Below, piece by piece: positions 1 through 8,156 of a stretch of 41,342 nucleotides of DNA. The stretch is from Roseospira goensis. GTDB taxonomy: Bacteria; Pseudomonadota; Alphaproteobacteria; Rhodospirillales; Rhodospirillaceae. The number at the start of each line of letters is the position of its first letter. Positions within the stretch are counted from its first letter, which is position 1. The stretch lies in contig NZ_JACIGI010000007.1 in NCBI RefSeq assembly GCF_014197795.1, positions 105,863-147,204 of the forward strand, written 5' to 3'. A program made the position numbers and the translations under genes. Below the pieces are notes generated by a model. That model was not told the origin of the DNA. It made no database searches and was given only the letters and a program-made list of their open reading frames with translations.

Positions 1-94
1 AGCCGGTCGTCCGGCCGGTCACCGTGATCGCGCACCGAAGCCGGCGGTCGGGACGACCGGTCGCCGTGCCAGAGGGCTGTGACGAGAGGTCGGC

Positions 95-1054
95 ATGAGT
101 CTCGCCATGCTTCTGATCGGGGGGGTCGTGTGCCTTGTCGTGGGCGGCGAGTCCCTGGTGCGCGGCGCCGTCGCGGTGGCGCGGCACATGGGGGTGTCGC
201 CCCTTCTGATCGGGCTTACCCTGGTGGGTTTCGGCACCTCGACGCCGGAACTGGTGACCAGCCTTCAGGCCGCCGCGGCCGGTTCGCCGGGTGTCGCGGT
301 CGGCAATGTCATCGGCAGCAACATCGCCAACATCCTGCTGATCCTCGGCGTGGCGGCGCTGGTGCGTCCGGTGATGGCCTCGCCGGCGGCCTTCCGGCGC
401 GACGGCCCCATGGTCGTCCTGGCGGCGCTGGCGGCGCTGGCGGTGGTCGTGATCGGCGAGGTCGGGCGCGCGGTGGGGGCCGCCCTGGTCGCGGTTCTGG
501 TGGTCTACGTCGTCGCCACCTACCTGCTGGAGCGCAGGGCCGCGGCGGCCGATGCCGGCGCGGTCATGCACGCCGCCGAGGCGGACGCGGCGCTGGCCCC
601 GCCGGCCGGTCTGGCGGGAGCGATCGGATACCTGGTCGGCGGCCTGGCCCTCACCGTGCTGGGGGCCCGTCTGCTGGTGGACGGCGCCATCGGGCTGGCC
701 GCCGACCTGGGGGTGTCGGACACGCTGGTGGGGTTGACCCTGGTCGCGGTCGGCACGTCGCTGCCGGAGCTGGTGACCTCGGTGATCGCCGCCCTGCGGG
801 GCCAGTCGGACGTCGCCTTCGGCAACATCATCGGCAGCAATATCGTCAACATCCTGGGGATCCTCGGGCTGACGGCGGTGGTCGTGCCGATCCCGATTCC
901 GCCGGAGGTCGCCGCCGTCGACATCTGGGTCATGCTGGCGGCAACCGGGGCGCTGCTGGCGGCGGTGGTCAGCGGCTGGCGCGTGACCCGGCTGGAGGGC
1001 GCGGTCCTGCTGGCCGGCTACGCGATCTATCTGCTGCGGTTCGCGGTGGTCTGA
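95..1054 (+). CDS. Calcium/sodium antiporter, CaCA superfamily (YrbG type)
   Basis: This 319-residue inner-membrane protein belongs to the CaCA cation/Ca2+ exchangers, which move Ca2+ against Na+ or H+. It shows the family's internal duplication. GTSTPELVTS (residues 47-56) with GNVIGSN (70-76) is echoed by GTSLPELVTS (220-229) with GNIIGSN (243-249); these are the two ion-binding alpha repeats. Hydrophobic segments fill nearly the whole chain, and a polar alanine/charge-rich loop (about 146-170) separates the halves. The start is preceded by GAGAGG at good spacing. Length matches bacterial YrbG-like proteins (about 320 aa). The actual ion is not decidable from sequence. Confidence 0.93.
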   Translation: MSLAMLLIGGVVCLVVGGESLVRGAVAVARHMGVSPLLIGLTLVGFGTSTPELVTSLQAAAAGSPGVAVGNVIGSNIANILLILGVAALVRPVMASPAAFRRDGPMVVLAALAALAVVVIGEVGRAVGAALVAVLVVYVVATYLLERRAAAADAGAVMHAAEADAALAPPAGLAGAIGYLVGGLALTVLGARLLVDGAIGLAADLGVSDTLVGLTLVAVGTSLPELVTSVIAALRGQSDVAFGNIIGSNIVNILGILGLTAVVVPIPIPPEVAAVDIWVMLAATGALLAAVVSGWRVTRLEGAVLLAGYAIYLLRFAVV

Positions 1055-1156
1055 CGGCGGGCGCCCTTTGCCCGGACCGCCTTGACCGCTATGGTTCTTC
1101 CCACGACGTGGCCCGGCACGGGCGCACCAACCGCAACGAACCGACAGGGAGGGACC

Positions 1157-1699
1157 ATGAACGCGGCGATCCTGGACCGCATGCAGGTGGTGGAGGGCGA
1201 CATCACCGCCGAGTCCGTCGACGCCATCGTCAACGCCGCCAACGAGACCCTTCTGGGCGGCGGCGGCGTCGACGGGGCCATCCACCGGGCGGCGGGACCC
1301 GGCCTGCGCGAGGAGTGCGCCCAGCTCGGCGGCTGCCTGCCAGGGCAGGCCAAGGTGACCGGCGCCTACGATCTGCCGGCGCGCTGGGTCGTGCACACCG
1401 TGGGGCCGGTCTTCGAGGGCCTGAAGCCCGACGACGCCGACCGGCTGCTCGGGGCCTCCTATGTCAACGCGTTGCGCGCCGCCGCCGAGGCCGGCGCGCG
1501 CTCGGTGGCGTTCCCGGCCATCTCTACCGGGGCCTATGGCTTCCCGCAGGACCGCGCCGCGCGCGTCGCCATCCTGTCGGTGGCGCGTGCGCTGGAGACC
1601 GACGACCGCATCGAGGCGGTGCGCTTCGTCTGTTTCTCGCCCGAGGCGGCGCGGCTGCACCGGGCCGCGATCGAGGCGCTGCGTCAGTTGTCGGACTGA
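1157..1699 (+). CDS. Macro-domain protein, probable O-acetyl-ADP-ribose deacetylase (YmdB/MacroD type)
   Basis: A single macro domain of 180 residues, which binds ADP-ribose and in this subfamily removes the acetyl group from O-acetyl-ADP-ribose or ADP-ribose from acidic side chains. Visible motifs are GDIT (14-17), IVNAAN (24-29), the LLGGGGVDGAIH substrate loop (32-43) and the ISTGAYGFP phosphate loop (122-130). All are typical of the MacroD/YmdB class, where the Asn and the GGGGVDG Asp act in catalysis. I chose the ATG at 1157 because GGGAGGG lies just upstream; an in-frame ATG at 1082 would add 25 unconserved residues. It lies on the same strand as its neighbours, about 100 bp from each. 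Confidence 0.93.
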   Translation: MNAAILDRMQVVEGDITAESVDAIVNAANETLLGGGGVDGAIHRAAGPGLREECAQLGGCLPGQAKVTGAYDLPARWVVHTVGPVFEGLKPDDADRLLGASYVNALRAAAEAGARSVAFPAISTGAYGFPQDRAARVAILSVARALETDDRIEAVRFVCFSPEAARLHRAAIEALRQLSD

Positions 1700-1808
1700 C
1701 GGCGGCGCACGCCTCCGGCCGGCGGGGTGACGGCGGGCGCCCGCGGCCCCATATCCGAAGGGCGCATCCGCGCCGCCGTCCGTTCGCTCGAACCCCCGAG
1801 ACCGTCCC

Positions 1809-2546
1809 ATGACCCCCACGCCCATGCCGTCCTGTGGCCTGCGCCATGTGGAACACTGGGTGTTCGACTTGGACAACACGCTGTACCCGGCCAGCGCCCA
1901 GGTGTTCGCCCAGATGGACCAGCGCATGAAGCGGTTCATCGCCGACTACCTCGATCTGCCGGAGGACGAGGCCTTCGTCGTCCAGAAGCGGTACTATCAC
2001 CGCTACGGCACCTCGCTGCGCGGGCTGATGATCGAGCACGGCATGGACCCCCATGCCTTCATGGATTTCGTGCACGACATCGACCATTCGGTGATTCCGG
2101 CGGCACCGGCCCTGGACGCCGCCCTGGGGCGTCTGGAGGGCCGCAAGGTGGTGTTCACCAACGGCTCCCTCAAACACGCCGAGCGGGTGCTGGAGCGGAT
2201 CGGCATCGCCCACCATTTCGAAGCCATCTTCGACATCGAGGCCGGCCTGTTCGTGCCCAAGCCGCACCCCGAGACCTACCAATCCATGCTGGGCCGGTTC
2301 GCCCTCGATCCCCGGGTCACGGCCATGGTCGAGGACAGCCTGAAGAATCTGGTGCCGGCGCGCGCCGTCGGCATGACCACGGTGCTGGTGCGCGATCCCA
2401 CGCACTGGGCGTTCGATCCGGACGCCGACTGGAGCCACTGCCACCATATCACCGACGACCTCACCGGCTGGCTGGCGGCGCTTGTCGAGGCGCGCCGGGC
2501 GGCGCGGCCGCACCGCGCGCCGGGATCGGCCCTCGCGGCCGGATGA
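1809..2546 (+). CDS. HAD-family pyrimidine 5'-nucleotidase (SDT1/PynA-like)
   Basis: A cytosolic HAD-superfamily phosphatase of 245 residues. HAD motif I is FDLDNTLYP, with nucleophile Asp20 and acid/base Asp22. Motif II is FTNGS (116-120), motif III the Lys of PKPHPE, and motif IV the ED of VEDS. The helical cap after motif I and the DNTLYP variant are typical of the yeast SDT1-like pyrimidine 5'-nucleotidases that dephosphorylate UMP/CMP and analogues. An internal Met at 1824 is a possible later start. Its stop lies 6 bp before the next gene, so the two are probably co-transcribed. The substrate is inferred from family resemblance only. Confidence 0.9.
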   Translation: MTPTPMPSCGLRHVEHWVFDLDNTLYPASAQVFAQMDQRMKRFIADYLDLPEDEAFVVQKRYYHRYGTSLRGLMIEHGMDPHAFMDFVHDIDHSVIPAAPALDAALGRLEGRKVVFTNGSLKHAERVLERIGIAHHFEAIFDIEAGLFVPKPHPETYQSMLGRFALDPRVTAMVEDSLKNLVPARAVGMTTVLVRDPTHWAFDPDADWSHCHHITDDLTGWLAALVEARRAARPHRAPGSALAAG

Positions 2547-2552
2547 GCGGGC

Positions 2553-3659
2553 ATGACCGGCGCCGGTGCCGAGCCGCCTGACGACCATGGGTCGGGTTGG
2601 GGCCGCCGCTCGGCCCTGAGGCTGGGGCTGCTGGCCGCGGGCGCGCCCGTGCTGGCCGCCTGCGCGCCCCGGCTGGCGCCGCCCGGCCCGGGCACGGCGG
2701 CGGCGGCGCCGCGCCTGGGCAGCGACGGCACGGTGTTCGTGGCCGGCGACGGCGCCCGGCTGCCCCTGACGCGCTGGGAGCGCAGCGACGATCCGGCCGC
2801 CGTCGTCATCGCCCTGCATGGCTTCAACGACTACGCCAACGCCTTCCGCGAGGCGGGACCGTTCCTGGCCAACCGCGGGTTCGCGGTCTGGGCGCCGGAT
2901 CAGCGCGGGTTCGGGCGCGCGCCCCATCGCGGCCTGTGGGCCGGCACCGCGCGTCTGGTGGCCGATCTGCGCGAGTTGGTGGCGGTGGCCCGCGCCGCCT
3001 GGCCCGGCCGCCGCGTGGTGGTGCTGGGCGAGAGCATGGGCGGTGCCGTGACCATGGTCGCGCTGACCGATCCGGACCGGCCGCTCGCGGTCGACGCCAC
3101 GGTGCTGAGCGCCCCGGCGGTGTGGGGGCGCGCCGCCATGCCGTGGCTGTACCGGATGGTGCTGGACGTCACCAGCGCCCTGGCGCCGGGCCTGCGCGTG
3201 ACCGGCAAGGGGCTCGACATCTGGCCGTCCGACAACATCGAGATGCTGCGACGCCTCGGCCGCGATCCGCTGATGATCCGGGCCACCCGCACCGACACCA
3301 TTCGGGGCCTGGTGGCGCTGATGGACGCCGCGTTGCGGGCCGCGCCCCGGGTGCCGCCACCGGTGCTGTGCCTGATGGGGGCCAACGACCACATCATCCC
3401 GGCGCGACCGACCCTGAAGGCGCTGTCGGCGATGGTCGGGGACGGTGACGATCCGCGCCGGCGGGCGGCCCTCTATCCCGACGGCTGGCACATGCTGCTG
3501 CGCGACCTGGGGGCGGTGACGCCGCTGGAGGACATCGTGGCCTGGATCGAGGATCCGGCGGCGCCGCTGCCCTCGGGGGCTGACCGGCGGGCGCGCGCCC
3601 TGCTCGCCGGCCGTCTGGAGGTGGCGCCGCGCTCCCGCCCGACGGTACCGGCGTACTGA
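2553..3659 (+). CDS. Lipoprotein alpha/beta hydrolase (monoacylglycerol lipase/lysophospholipase-like)
   Basis: A 368-residue serine hydrolase. The N-terminus has twin arginines (18-19), a hydrophobic stretch and a lipobox LAAC with Cys37, so it should be exported, perhaps by Tat, and lipid-anchored. The hydrolase core includes the oxyanion-region LHGFNDYA (88-95), DQRGFG (116-121) and the nucleophile elbow GESMGG with Ser161. The likely acid is in GANDHIIP and the likely catalytic His in DGWHML near the C-terminus. This arrangement fits the Hydrolase_4 family that cleaves monoacylglycerols or lysophospholipids. It follows the nucleotidase by 6 bp. Substrate is unknown. Confidence 0.9.
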   Translation: MTGAGAEPPDDHGSGWGRRSALRLGLLAAGAPVLAACAPRLAPPGPGTAAAAPRLGSDGTVFVAGDGARLPLTRWERSDDPAAVVIALHGFNDYANAFREAGPFLANRGFAVWAPDQRGFGRAPHRGLWAGTARLVADLRELVAVARAAWPGRRVVVLGESMGGAVTMVALTDPDRPLAVDATVLSAPAVWGRAAMPWLYRMVLDVTSALAPGLRVTGKGLDIWPSDNIEMLRRLGRDPLMIRATRTDTIRGLVALMDAALRAAPRVPPPVLCLMGANDHIIPARPTLKALSAMVGDGDDPRRRAALYPDGWHMLLRDLGAVTPLEDIVAWIEDPAAPLPSGADRRARALLAGRLEVAPRSRPTVPAY

Positions 3660-3662
3660 TCG

Positions 3663-3696
3663 CGGCCCGCCGATCGCGGTTTCGGTCAGCGGGCCG
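3663..3696. terminator. Inverted repeat between convergent genes, possible bidirectional terminator
   Basis: CGGCCCGC at 3663-3670 is perfectly repeated in inverse at 3689-3696, with an 18-nt loop. It lies between the hydrolase stop and the stop of the convergent glycosyltransferase, whose last codons it overlaps. There is no T-tract, so termination activity is only a guess. Confidence 0.3.
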
Positions 3697-4663
3697 GCGG
3701 CAGCCGGATCAGGCCGGTCCACAGGCCGCGCAGGATCGCCGCCGCCTTGGCCCTGCCCTGCTCCTCGACCAGCAGGACCCGGACCACCTGCGCCGCCAGC
3801 GCGGCCATGTCCTGGAGCGCCCAGCCCGGGTGGACGGCGACCCAGCCGCGCCACAGCCGGGCCCGGTTGCGCGCCATGGCGTGACAGCGGAACGGGGCAT
3901 GGTTGCTGGCCCACACCGTGCGCCCGAGCAGCCGGTGCGGGGTCTGCCGGCCCAGGGTGTGGTCGAGCACCGCGTCCCCCACGACGGCGAGGCGGTGACC
4001 GGCCCGGCGCAGCCGGAAACAGAACTCCACATCGACGTAGTCGATGAAGAAGTCGGCCCGCATGAGACCGGCGGCCCGCAGCGCGCCCGCGCGGATCAGG
4101 GACCCCGAGGCGATGACGAACACCGGATCCTCCAGCAGGCCCTGCGCCGGTGCCGGCCCCTTGCGGACCCGCCAGCGCAGACCGCGCAGGAACCCGGGCA
4201 CGCGCGCCACGGCGGGGTACCGCAGGCGCGGGGCCAGCAGCCCGAACACGCCGGGCCGGGCCGCCTCGACCGCCGCCATGCGGGCCACCATGTCCGGGGC
4301 CGGGGTGCTGTCGTCGTCCATCAGCAGCAGCCACGAGACGCCGGCCGCCAGCAGGGCGTCGAGACCCTGGTTCTGGGCCGCCGCCAGGCCGCGGTTGTCG
4401 GGATTCGGGAGCAGGGTCAGGGCCGGGTCCGCCGCCGCGGCGGTGCGCAGGGCGCCGACGGTGGCGGCGTCGGAGCCGTTGTCGACCACCACCACCGCAT
4501 CGACCTGGGCGGACAGCCGGGCCAGCCGGTCGGCGATGGCGGTTCCGGTGTTGTAGGTCACCACCACCGCCCCCACCGGCCCCAGCGCCGGGTGGCGGGG
4601 CCGGTCGGGCAGCGGACGCGGACGCGGACGCGGGGGCGGGGATGGGGCGGCGGGCGCGGTCAT
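3686..4663 (-). CDS. Family 2 glycosyltransferase (rhamnosyltransferase-like)
   Basis: A GT-A fold inverting glycosyltransferase of about 325 residues. After a proline-rich lead (to about 28) come VTYN (35-38), DNGS (61-64), the NRGLAAAQN loop (90-98) and the DDD metal/nucleotide site (116-118). Later come the acceptor-side FIDYVDVEFCFR segment and a C-terminal amphipathic region. This is the layout of WbbL-like rhamnosyltransferases. The start is uncertain: Met at 4663 or Met at 4696 (11 residues longer), neither with a convincing ribosome site. It is divergent from a second GT2 gene, and dTDP-rhamnose genes lie 6 kb away, so rhamnose is a plausible donor, but this is inference. Confidence 0.88.
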   Translation of the reverse strand: MTAPAAPSPPPRPRPRPLPDRPRHPALGPVGAVVVTYNTGTAIADRLARLSAQVDAVVVVDNGSDAATVGALRTAAAADPALTLLPNPDNRGLAAAQNQGLDALLAAGVSWLLLMDDDSTPAPDMVARMAAVEAARPGVFGLLAPRLRYPAVARVPGFLRGLRWRVRKGPAPAQGLLEDPVFVIASGSLIRAGALRAAGLMRADFFIDYVDVEFCFRLRRAGHRLAVVGDAVLDHTLGRQTPHRLLGRTVWASNHAPFRCHAMARNRARLWRGWVAVHPGWALQDMAALAAQVVRVLLVEEQGRAKAAAILRGLWTGLIRLPPAR

Positions 4664-4803
4664 GGGCGATGGATCGACGGCAGGCGCGGGCAGCATAGGC
4701 GGCCCGGCGCGCCGGGGCCAGTGTGGGCGGGCGCGGTTCTGTCGTGACCTGGTGCGGCTGGCGTGCGACAAGGACCTTAGCCCCCACGACTCCCGTCCCG
4801 CCC

Positions 4804-5850
4804 ATGCCGTCGCCTGTCGAGTCCCCGCCGCCACCGCCACCGCTGCCGTCGGTCAGCGTCCTGATGGTCTCCTACTACAGCGCGACGCTGGCCCGGCGCG
4901 CGCTCGACCATCTGGCGGCCCAGGACTGGCGCGACTTCGAAGTGGTGCTGGTCGAGAACGGGACCGGGGGCGCCGACTGGGCGCGGGCCGAGGCCGACCG
5001 CCGCGCCTTCCCCATCACCGTCCTGACGCCGCGCCGCAACCTGGGCTTCGCGGCCGGCAACAACCTGGCGGCGCGGCATGCGCGCGGCCGGTGGCTGGCG
5101 CTGCTCAATCCGGATGCCTTTCCCGATCCGGACTGGCTGTCGGCCCTGATGGCCGCGGCCGCGCGCCATCCGGCCGGCACCGCCTTCGGCTCGGTCCAAC
5201 TCGACGCCGCCGATCCGACGCGCCTCGACGGCGTCGGGGACTGCTGGTGTCCGGCCGGGCTGGCGTGGCGCGGCGGGCACCGGATGCCGGCCGATCGCGC
5301 GCCAGACGAGGACCGGGGTGTGTTCGGGCCGTGCGCGGCGGCGGCGCTGTGGGCGCGCGCCGACTTCGACGCCCTGGGCGGCTTCGAGGCGCGCTACTTC
5401 TGCTATATGGAGGACGTGGACCTGGCGCTGCGCCACCGTCTGCGCGGCGGCCGCTGTGTGACCGTGGCGGCGGCCCGGGTGCGCCACGTGGGCAGCGGCA
5501 CCACGGCGCGGCACAGTGCCTTCGCCATCGAGCACGACCGCCGCAATGCGCTGTGGACGGTGGTGCGCACGACGCCCGCGGCGTGGCTGTGGCCGTTGTT
5601 GCCAGCGGTGCTCCTGGTCACCCTGGTCATGCTGGCGCGGGCGGCCCGCCATGGGGCGCTGGGGCCGGCGTGGCGGGGGGTGCGGGCCGGTCTGGCCGGC
5701 CTCGGTGGGCCGGGCGGAGCCTGGGCGCAACGGCGCGCCATCCAGGCCACGCGGACGGTTCCGGTGCGCAGCCTGGCCCGGGCCATGACCTGGAACCCGC
5801 TGCAGGTGCTGCGGCGGGCCCCCAAGAGCTGGCCGGCCGACGCCCCGTGA
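4804..5850 (+). CDS. Family 2 glycosyltransferase
   Basis: A GT2 enzyme of 348 residues. A proline run (8-15) precedes VSVLMVSYYS, ENGT (51-54), the NLGFAAGNN loop (79-87) and NPDAF (102-106), which stands in for the DXD metal site. Further on come CYMEDVDLALR (acceptor/base region) and RHVGSGTTAR, both common in rhamnosyltransferase-like GT2 proteins. A hydrophobic segment near residues 260-280 may tether it to the membrane. I chose the ATG at 4804; an in-frame ATG at 4723 would add 27 unconserved residues and reach toward the divergent gene. About 140 bp separate the two divergent starts, room for promoters both ways. Sugar and acceptor are unknown. Confidence 0.9.
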   Translation: MPSPVESPPPPPPLPSVSVLMVSYYSATLARRALDHLAAQDWRDFEVVLVENGTGGADWARAEADRRAFPITVLTPRRNLGFAAGNNLAARHARGRWLALLNPDAFPDPDWLSALMAAAARHPAGTAFGSVQLDAADPTRLDGVGDCWCPAGLAWRGGHRMPADRAPDEDRGVFGPCAAAALWARADFDALGGFEARYFCYMEDVDLALRHRLRGGRCVTVAAARVRHVGSGTTARHSAFAIEHDRRNALWTVVRTTPAAWLWPLLPAVLLVTLVMLARAARHGALGPAWRGVRAGLAGLGGPGGAWAQRRAIQATRTVPVRSLARAMTWNPLQVLRRAPKSWPADAP

Positions 5851-5872
5851 TGGGGCGCGGGACCGCGGTGCG

Positions 5873-7789
5873 TCAGGCCAGGCCGAGATCGTCCAGGCCG
5901 ACGCCCACCAGGGTGACCACGTTGTCGGCGTCGAAGCGGATGTCGACACCCTCGCTGGTGGTCACGATATCGTAGTAACTGGCGCTGCTGACGGCCCCGG
6001 TCACCGACAGCATGTCGACGGCGGGGTCGAACGCCTCCAGCCGGAGCTGGCCGCCGGAGTAGACGATGATCTGACTGCCGGGCGCGGCCGACCCGTCGCC
6101 GGATGCCGGATCCCCGGTGCCGCCGCCGCCGCTCCCATCCGGGCGCACGACCACCATCCAGTTGCCGATGCTGCCGGCATCGGGCGCCAGCGGGTCGATG
6201 GTCACCGTCCCGTCGAGATTGCCGAGCAGCGAATCCAGCGCGTCGCCGTCCGCGACGTCGCCGTCGCGCAGCACGTCGAGCAGCCGCAGGGCATCGTCGG
6301 TCAGCGCGATATCGTCCCCGATACGCCCCGCCTCGCCCAGGCTGCTGCCGGTCTCGTCATCATCCGTCTTGGCGTCTGAGGCGAGGCCGCCGCCGGAGCC
6401 CTGGCCGTCGCCCGCGTCCTCGGTGGTGTCGTTGGGGCCGACCTGGGCGGTTTCGGCCTCCCCGGAGCCGCTGCGGGTCTCGCCCTCGCCCACGGCGGTC
6501 TGAGAGGAGGAGCCGCTGGTGCCACCGGACCCGTTGTCCTTGTCCGCGGTGTCGGACTCGGCGTCGTCCTGGCTCGACACCTCGCCGGAACTGTCGAGCG
6601 TCGCGCCCGCCGCGACCGGATCCGGCGTCGAGGCGGTCTCGGCGCGCGCCTGCGCTGCCGCCGGCTCGGTGCTGCGTCCGGGCGCGGCCCCCTGCATCAG
6701 TTCGGCGAGGAACAGGTCGGCGTCGATCACCGGATCGGGCGTGCCGGGTATGGTGAGGGTTTCCGCGGCCAGGGCCACCGACGGCCTCTCCCCTTTGGCG
6801 GCCGGCTTGCCGGCGTCGAGACCCTCGATGGCGCGGGCGCCGTCCGACGTGGCCGTCACGGCGCGGGGGTCGGCCTCGTGGGCGTCGGCGGGCGGAGCGC
6901 CCGCGGCGGCGCTGGCGGCCTGTCCTTCGGCGCCCTGGGCGCTGTCGTCCTCCCGCACGGCGCGGGACAGGGTTTCCAACATGGTCTGGGTGGTGCCGTC
7001 ACGGCTGCCGGTGACGGGGGTCACGGCCGCCACCACCAGGGCCATGGCCGAGGCGAGGCCGGCGCTGTGCAGCATAAAGCCGCCGTGACCGACGCCGCCG
7101 CCGGCCGCGTCGGTGGCCGTCAGGGCGATCAGGCTGTCCTGGAGCTGGGGACGGTTGGTCTGCGCACCGGAGGAGCGCGCATCAAGGCTCGCCTTGCCCG
7201 CCGTGCCGCCGGCGTCCGCTGCCTTGCGCCCCTGCATCAGGGCGGTGGCGACGAAGGCGGCCAGGACCACGCTGGGGTGCGTGAACAGGCTGGTCACGTT
7301 GCTCGAGTCGCTGCCGGTCGCGGACCCGGACCCGGACCCGGACCCGGCGGGGCCGTGGGCGGTGTCACCCCCGCGGCCGGCGCCGCGCCGGGTGCCGCCC
7401 GCGGCGGCCCGTCGCTGCGGGGCTTCGGCACCGGTGAAGCCCCCGGTCTGCGACATCAGCAGGGGCTGGCTGTCCAGTATCTTGTCGACGACGTCGCGGA
7501 AGCTGTCGCCCTCCACGACCGTGCCGGCCCCAGCCCCGGCGGCCACGAAGCGGCCGTCGATGCGCGCGAAGTGGGCGATCACGTCGCCGCTGCCCGGGCG
7601 CAGGAACACCATCCACGGGTCGCCCTCGTCGGTCTGCCCGGAGTCGGTCTCGACGGTCAGCCCGGCGCGCGCCAGCAGGTTCACGACCCGGCACAGTTCG
7701 GCAAGCTCCTGGTTGGTCCAGGGGCCGGTGGTGCGGGCCGTCTTCCGACCACGGATGAAGTCGGGGATGGAAACAAGCGACGCGACCAT
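5873..7789 (-). CDS. Probable type I secretion substrate, large acidic surface protein of unknown function
   Basis: A 638-residue protein I cannot assign to a named family. Residues about 24-112 form a compact predicted domain with conserved-looking blocks (WTNQELAEL, DEGDPWMVFLR, IAHFARIDGRFVAA). A Gly/Ser linker with a (GS)n tract (about 149-160) follows, then two hydrophobic stretches (about 171-186 and 238-258). Next is a long Asp/Glu/Ser/Gly-rich low-complexity region. The last 70 residues (IIVYSGGQLRLEAFDP...VVTLVGVGLDDL) resemble the uncleaved C-terminal secretion region of type I secreted proteins. No GGxGxD RTX nonapeptides are present. The start has GGGGAAAAGAGAG just upstream. The next gene on the same strand is a PrtD-like secretion ABC transporter, supporting export by it. 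Function is unknown. Confidence 0.75.
   Translation of the reverse strand: MVASLVSIPDFIRGRKTARTTGPWTNQELAELCRVVNLLARAGLTVETDSGQTDEGDPWMVFLRPGSGDVIAHFARIDGRFVAAGAGAGTVVEGDSFRDVVDKILDSQPLLMSQTGGFTGAEAPQRRAAAGGTRRGAGRGGDTAHGPAGSGSGSGSATGSDSSNVTSLFTHPSVVLAAFVATALMQGRKAADAGGTAGKASLDARSSGAQTNRPQLQDSLIALTATDAAGGGVGHGGFMLHSAGLASAMALVVAAVTPVTGSRDGTTQTMLETLSRAVREDDSAQGAEGQAASAAAGAPPADAHEADPRAVTATSDGARAIEGLDAGKPAAKGERPSVALAAETLTIPGTPDPVIDADLFLAELMQGAAPGRSTEPAAAQARAETASTPDPVAAGATLDSSGEVSSQDDAESDTADKDNGSGGTSGSSSQTAVGEGETRSGSGEAETAQVGPNDTTEDAGDGQGSGGGLASDAKTDDDETGSSLGEAGRIGDDIALTDDALRLLDVLRDGDVADGDALDSLLGNLDGTVTIDPLAPDAGSIGNWMVVVRPDGSGGGGTGDPASGDGSAAPGSQIIVYSGGQLRLEAFDPAVDMLSVTGAVSSASYYDIVTTSEGVDIRFDADNVVTLVGVGLDDLGLA
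7321..7344. repeat. Hexanucleotide tandem repeat, CGGACC x4
   Basis: Four perfect copies of CGGACC lie in frame in the secretion-substrate gene and encode its Gly-Ser linker on the minus strand. Copy-number change would preserve the frame. Confidence 0.85.
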
Positions 7790-8156
7790 CTCTCTCTTTT
7801 CCCCTCGCGGTCTTCGGCGACTCGGGGTCGCTCTGGCGCGGAACCGTCAGCGGACCGGTGCGCGATGTCGGGGCACCACGCGGGATTATGGCTGGCGGCG
7901 CCGCCCGCTCACCCGCTTTGAGGGGTGGTGACCAGCGGCTCGCCTTTCCCGCGCGCCGGGCCGGGGCCGATCGAGCCGGGCGTTCGCCCTGGTTTCGACG
8001 GGACCCGCGGAGGTCGCGGCAAGTCCTTTGGATTCCTGCGGCAAGTCCTTTGGATTCCTTACGAAACACCCCACGGTAGCACTCTCGAACGGTAAACCGA
8101 AGCGGCGCCCGGCGCAAGCGACAACGGGATCGTGCGCGGGCGGCCCGCCCCGCCCC
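7790..8156. other. Gene-free spacer upstream of the putative secretion substrate
   Basis: About 370 bp separate the ABC transporter stop from the start of the substrate gene; both are on the minus strand. Open frames here lack conserved-looking sequence. The only distinct structure is the 22-bp tandem duplication at 8016-8059. The spacing suggests the substrate gene has its own promoter rather than simple translational coupling to the transporter. Confidence 0.5.
8016..8059. repeat. Perfect 22-bp tandem duplication in the promoter-side spacer
   Basis: The 22 bp at 8016-8037 (beginning GCGGCAAGTC, ending GGATTCCT) are repeated exactly at 8038-8059 with no gap. The repeat lies about 230 bp upstream of the secretion-substrate start and about 100 bp downstream of the ABC transporter stop. 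Read on the minus strand each copy carries AATCCAAAGGACTT. No known binding motif was recognised. Confidence 0.9.

Noticed and set aside
1..94. End of an upstream gene at the left edge
   Set aside because: No frame in the first 94 bases shows recognisable protein sequence; GGTCG/CGACC repeats make small hairpins but nothing more can be said.
1524..4805. A 1,093-codon open frame on the minus strand
   Set aside because: It runs antisense through three well-supported + genes and translates to Arg/Gly/Pro-rich low complexity; it is a by-product of high GC, apart from the glycosyltransferase in a different frame at its right end.
5873..7789. RTX-type calcium-binding toxin
   Set aside because: The protein is Gly/Asp-rich but lacks GGxGxDxUx nonapeptides, so only the secretion-substrate label is kept.
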